Part shown: one piece after another, positions 62,156-64,000 of the stretch
How positions within the stretch are numbered: position 1 is the first letter of the stretch
Layout of the letters: the number at the start of each line of letters is the position of its first letter
The notes under the pieces: generated by a model
What the model saw: the letters and a program-made list of their open reading frames with translations, nothing else
Told to the model about the DNA's origin: nothing
Database searches by the model: none
Translations under genes and position numbers: made by a program
Assembly: GCA_037044975.1 (NCBI GenBank)
Contig: JBAOIL010000009.1
Location: 79,720-143,719, forward strand
DNA: 64,000 bases
From: JADLHS01 sp020848635
Lineage (GTDB): Bacteria > Verrucomicrobiota > Verrucomicrobiia > Limisphaerales > JADLHS01
Direction of reading: 5' to 3'

Positions 62156-64000
62156 AAATCAGAAATCACTTTGGGTGGAAATGCCGCGCGCAAAGCATTC
62201 AACACAGCGAGAACATCTATGACCTCTTGGGTGATCGCACCGCTGACAGGACTCAGATGCCCGGTCGCGGCGAAGATCATGCCGATGACGCTCAGCGCCA
62301 TGCCGCCCACTGCACTTTGAAGCGCGATGATCCGCATCCGGCGGCTGATGTGCATGAACTCGTCCACCTTCTTGAGCGAGCTATCCATGATCACGACGCC
62401 CGCGGCTTCGGCGGTCACATCGCTGTTCTGCCCGATGGCCATGCCGACCGTGGCCGCCATCATGGCGGGGGCATCATTGATGCCGTCGCCAACGTAGAGG
62501 GTTTTGGCTTTCGTGGTTTCGGCGCGGACAAGGGCGAGTTTTTGTTCGGGACTTTGCTCCGCATGGATTTCCGTGATGCCAACCTGCTCGGCGAGATAGC
62601 GCACTTCCGACTCACGGTCGCCCGACACGATCATCACGCGCGCGAACTGATGCTTCGGCCCTAAATGATTGATGAAAGAACGGCTCTCGGCGCGTGGCGC
62701 ATCGCGAAAATGGAAGGCCGCCGCGTAGCGTTGGTCAATCACCACCACACATTCGAGCCCCCCGGCGAGCGGAGGGAGCTGATCCGCGCCGGCAATTTTT
62801 TCCGCGATCAATTTGTTGCGACTCGTGATCTGCAAGTCATGTCCGGAAACCTTTCCTCGCAAACCTTGGCCCGGCTGCTCGCCGACCTCGGTGGCTTCCG
62901 GGAGTTGAACTCCCGCATCTTTGGCCGCCGCGATGATGGCGCGGGCCAAAGGATGCTTGGAATACCGCTCCAAACTGGCCACAAGCGTCAGCACCTCCTT
63001 TTGATCGAACCCGGGCGCAATGAGTTGCTCGGTCAGTTTCGGCTCGCCGTAGGTGAGCGTTCCGGTTTTGTCGAAGATGGCGGTGCGACATCCGGCGATG
63101 TGCTCCAACACCGCAGGACTCTTAACAATGATGGCGCGGCGGGCGCAGAGCGAAATCGAACCGATGATGGCAATGGGAATGGCCAGCAACAACGGACACG
63201 GCGTAGCAATGACCAGCACCGCGAGGAAACGAACGGATTCACCGCTCAGCACCCACGCAGCAACCGCCACAACCAACGCGACCGGCGTGTAGATCGCACC
63301 CAGTTGATCGCCCAATCGCTGCAAGTGCGGTCGCTTGCTTTCGGACTCGCGCATGACCTCCATGATTTTCGCGTAGCGCGAATCGGCAGCAGCTTTGGTC
63401 GTGCGGACGGTCAGCGCCGACTCACCGTTGATCGCGCCGGAGATGACGTTCGAGCCGGAGGTCTTGGTGATCTGGAAAGGTTCGCCCGTCAGGTAGGATT
63501 CATCCATCACTCCGTGGCCTTCGGTGACCACACCATCCGCCGGACAAATCTCGTGCGGATAAATGACGAGGATGTCGCCCACCGCAATGTCCGCCAACGC
63601 CACGTCCAACATTTCCGCTCCGTTTTTGCGATGGGCCACCGAAGGCATCCGTTTCGCGAGCGCGGCCAGCACGGATGAAGCGCTCCGCAGCGCGTAACTC
63701 TCCAGCGCTTCACCGCCCGCGAGCATCAGCACGATGATTGAGCCCGCGAGATATTCGCCCAAAAGAACCGAGGTGATGATGGAAATCCCGCCGAGCAGAT
63801 CAGAGCCAAATTGCAGTTTCATCAACTTGCGCAACAAGTCATAGAGCATCGGCAAGCCGCCAAGAACCAGCGTGAGTAACAGCGGAATCCGGTAAGTTTC
63901 CGGCGTCGGCGTGATAAGCCGTAGCGCAGGACCAGATGGAGCAGGATGCCCAAGATCGCCAGCGCCGCGATCATGGTGGATTTGCGTTGCCAGAGACCGG
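62152..64000 (-). CDS. P-type metal ATPase (P1B-like), runs off the window (frame broken once)
   Basis: A heavy-metal-type P-ATPase: SYLTGEPFQITK (actuator TGE), the intramembrane motif ATPCPLLLAIPIA, DKTGTLTYGEP (phosphorylated Asp), SKHPLARAI, GDGINDAPAM and a long C-terminal membrane segment set. The membrane metal motif is TPC rather than the CPC of copper or zinc pumps, so the ion is uncertain. The upstream part, QRKSTMIAALAILGILLHLV, lies in another frame and belongs to the same protein, with a frame break at about 63910-63935. The N-terminus is beyond the right edge. The stop overlaps the MlaE-like start, an unusual partner for a metal pump. Confidence 0.85.
   Translation of the reverse strand, partial: RSLATQIHHDRGAGDLGHPAPSGPALRLITPTPETYRIPLLLTLVLGGLPMLYDLLRKLMKLQFGSDLLGGISIITSVLLGEYLAGSIIVLMLAGGEALESYALRSASSVLAALAKRMPSVAHRKNGAEMLDVALADIAVGDILVIYPHEICPADGVVTEGHGVMDESYLTGEPFQITKTSGSNVISGAINGESALTVRTTKAAADSRYAKIMEVMRESESKRPHLQRLGDQLGAIYTPVALVVAVAAWVLSGESVRFLAVLVIATPCPLLLAIPIAIIGSISLCARRAIIVKSPAVLEHIAGCRTAIFDKTGTLTYGEPKLTEQLIAPGFDQKEVLTLVASLERYSKHPLARAIIAAAKDAGVQLPEATEVGEQPGQGLRGKVSGHDLQITSRNKLIAEKIAGADQLPPLAGGLECVVVIDQRYAAAFHFRDAPRAESRSFINHLGPKHQFARVMIVSGDRESEVRYLAEQVGITEIHAEQSPEQKLALVRAETTKAKTLYVGDGINDAPAMMAATVGMAIGQNSDVTAEAAGVVIMDSSLKKVDEFMHISRRMRIIALQSAVGGMALSVIGMIFAATGHLSPVSGAITQEVIDVLAVLNALRAAFPPKVISDL

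Overview
The window reads as chromosomal DNA from a member of the Verrucomicrobiota, most like the Pedosphaerales/Limisphaerales group. This is an inference from protein style: secreted proteins with tandem Ig-like repeats, a recurring C-terminal block ending in RFYRAR-type residues, delta-60, HAF and RCC1 repeats, DUF4132, and GC-rich coding DNA with GTG/TTG starts. No rRNA, tRNA or CRISPR array was recognised.

Layout. 0-7 kb: a left-truncated DUF2330-type membrane protein, prfC (release factor 3), a membrane/TPR protein with an inactivated archaemetzincin-like domain, and a secreted alpha-L-rhamnosidase. 7-23 kb: a large DUF4132 protein with a small partner, a Ski2-like helicase, a prolyl-oligopeptidase lipoprotein, a lipid-kinase-like protein and an EEP phosphohydrolase in an overlapping pair, and uvrB. 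22-42 kb: a minus-strand operon of a parvulin-type prolyl isomerase lipoprotein, a 600-residue exported protein of unknown function, a giant exported mosaic protein of about 5,240 residues, and a smaller exported protein. 42-48 kb: a PocR/AraC regulator, a PQQ-like beta-propeller protein, a NUDIX hydrolase, a small accessory cassette and tadA. 47.8-56.2 kb: three consecutive secreted glycosidase-like proteins, two of them behind near-identical promoters. 56.2-57.7 kb: a scarred stretch with a comM 3' remnant, an orphan double-HTH gene and a permease/DnaJ chimera. 57.6-64 kb: an operon of MscS, PqiC-like lipoprotein, MCE (MlaD), ATPase (MlaF), permease (MlaE) and a P-type metal ATPase running off the right edge.

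Two themes cut across the window. First, at least nine genes carry a single-base frame break, mostly at short homopolymers, which looks more like sequencing or assembly error than biology; the affected genes are annotated as whole genes. Second, compact palindromic or repeat-like segments sit in frame inside housekeeping genes (twice in the helicase, probably once in uvrB), and several promoters place the -10 box only 7-15 bases before the start codon, implying leaderless or nearly leaderless mRNAs.

The strongest candidate for an undescribed system is the operon at 22.1-42.0 kb: a surface or extracellular giant made with its own prolyl isomerase and a co-translated partner.
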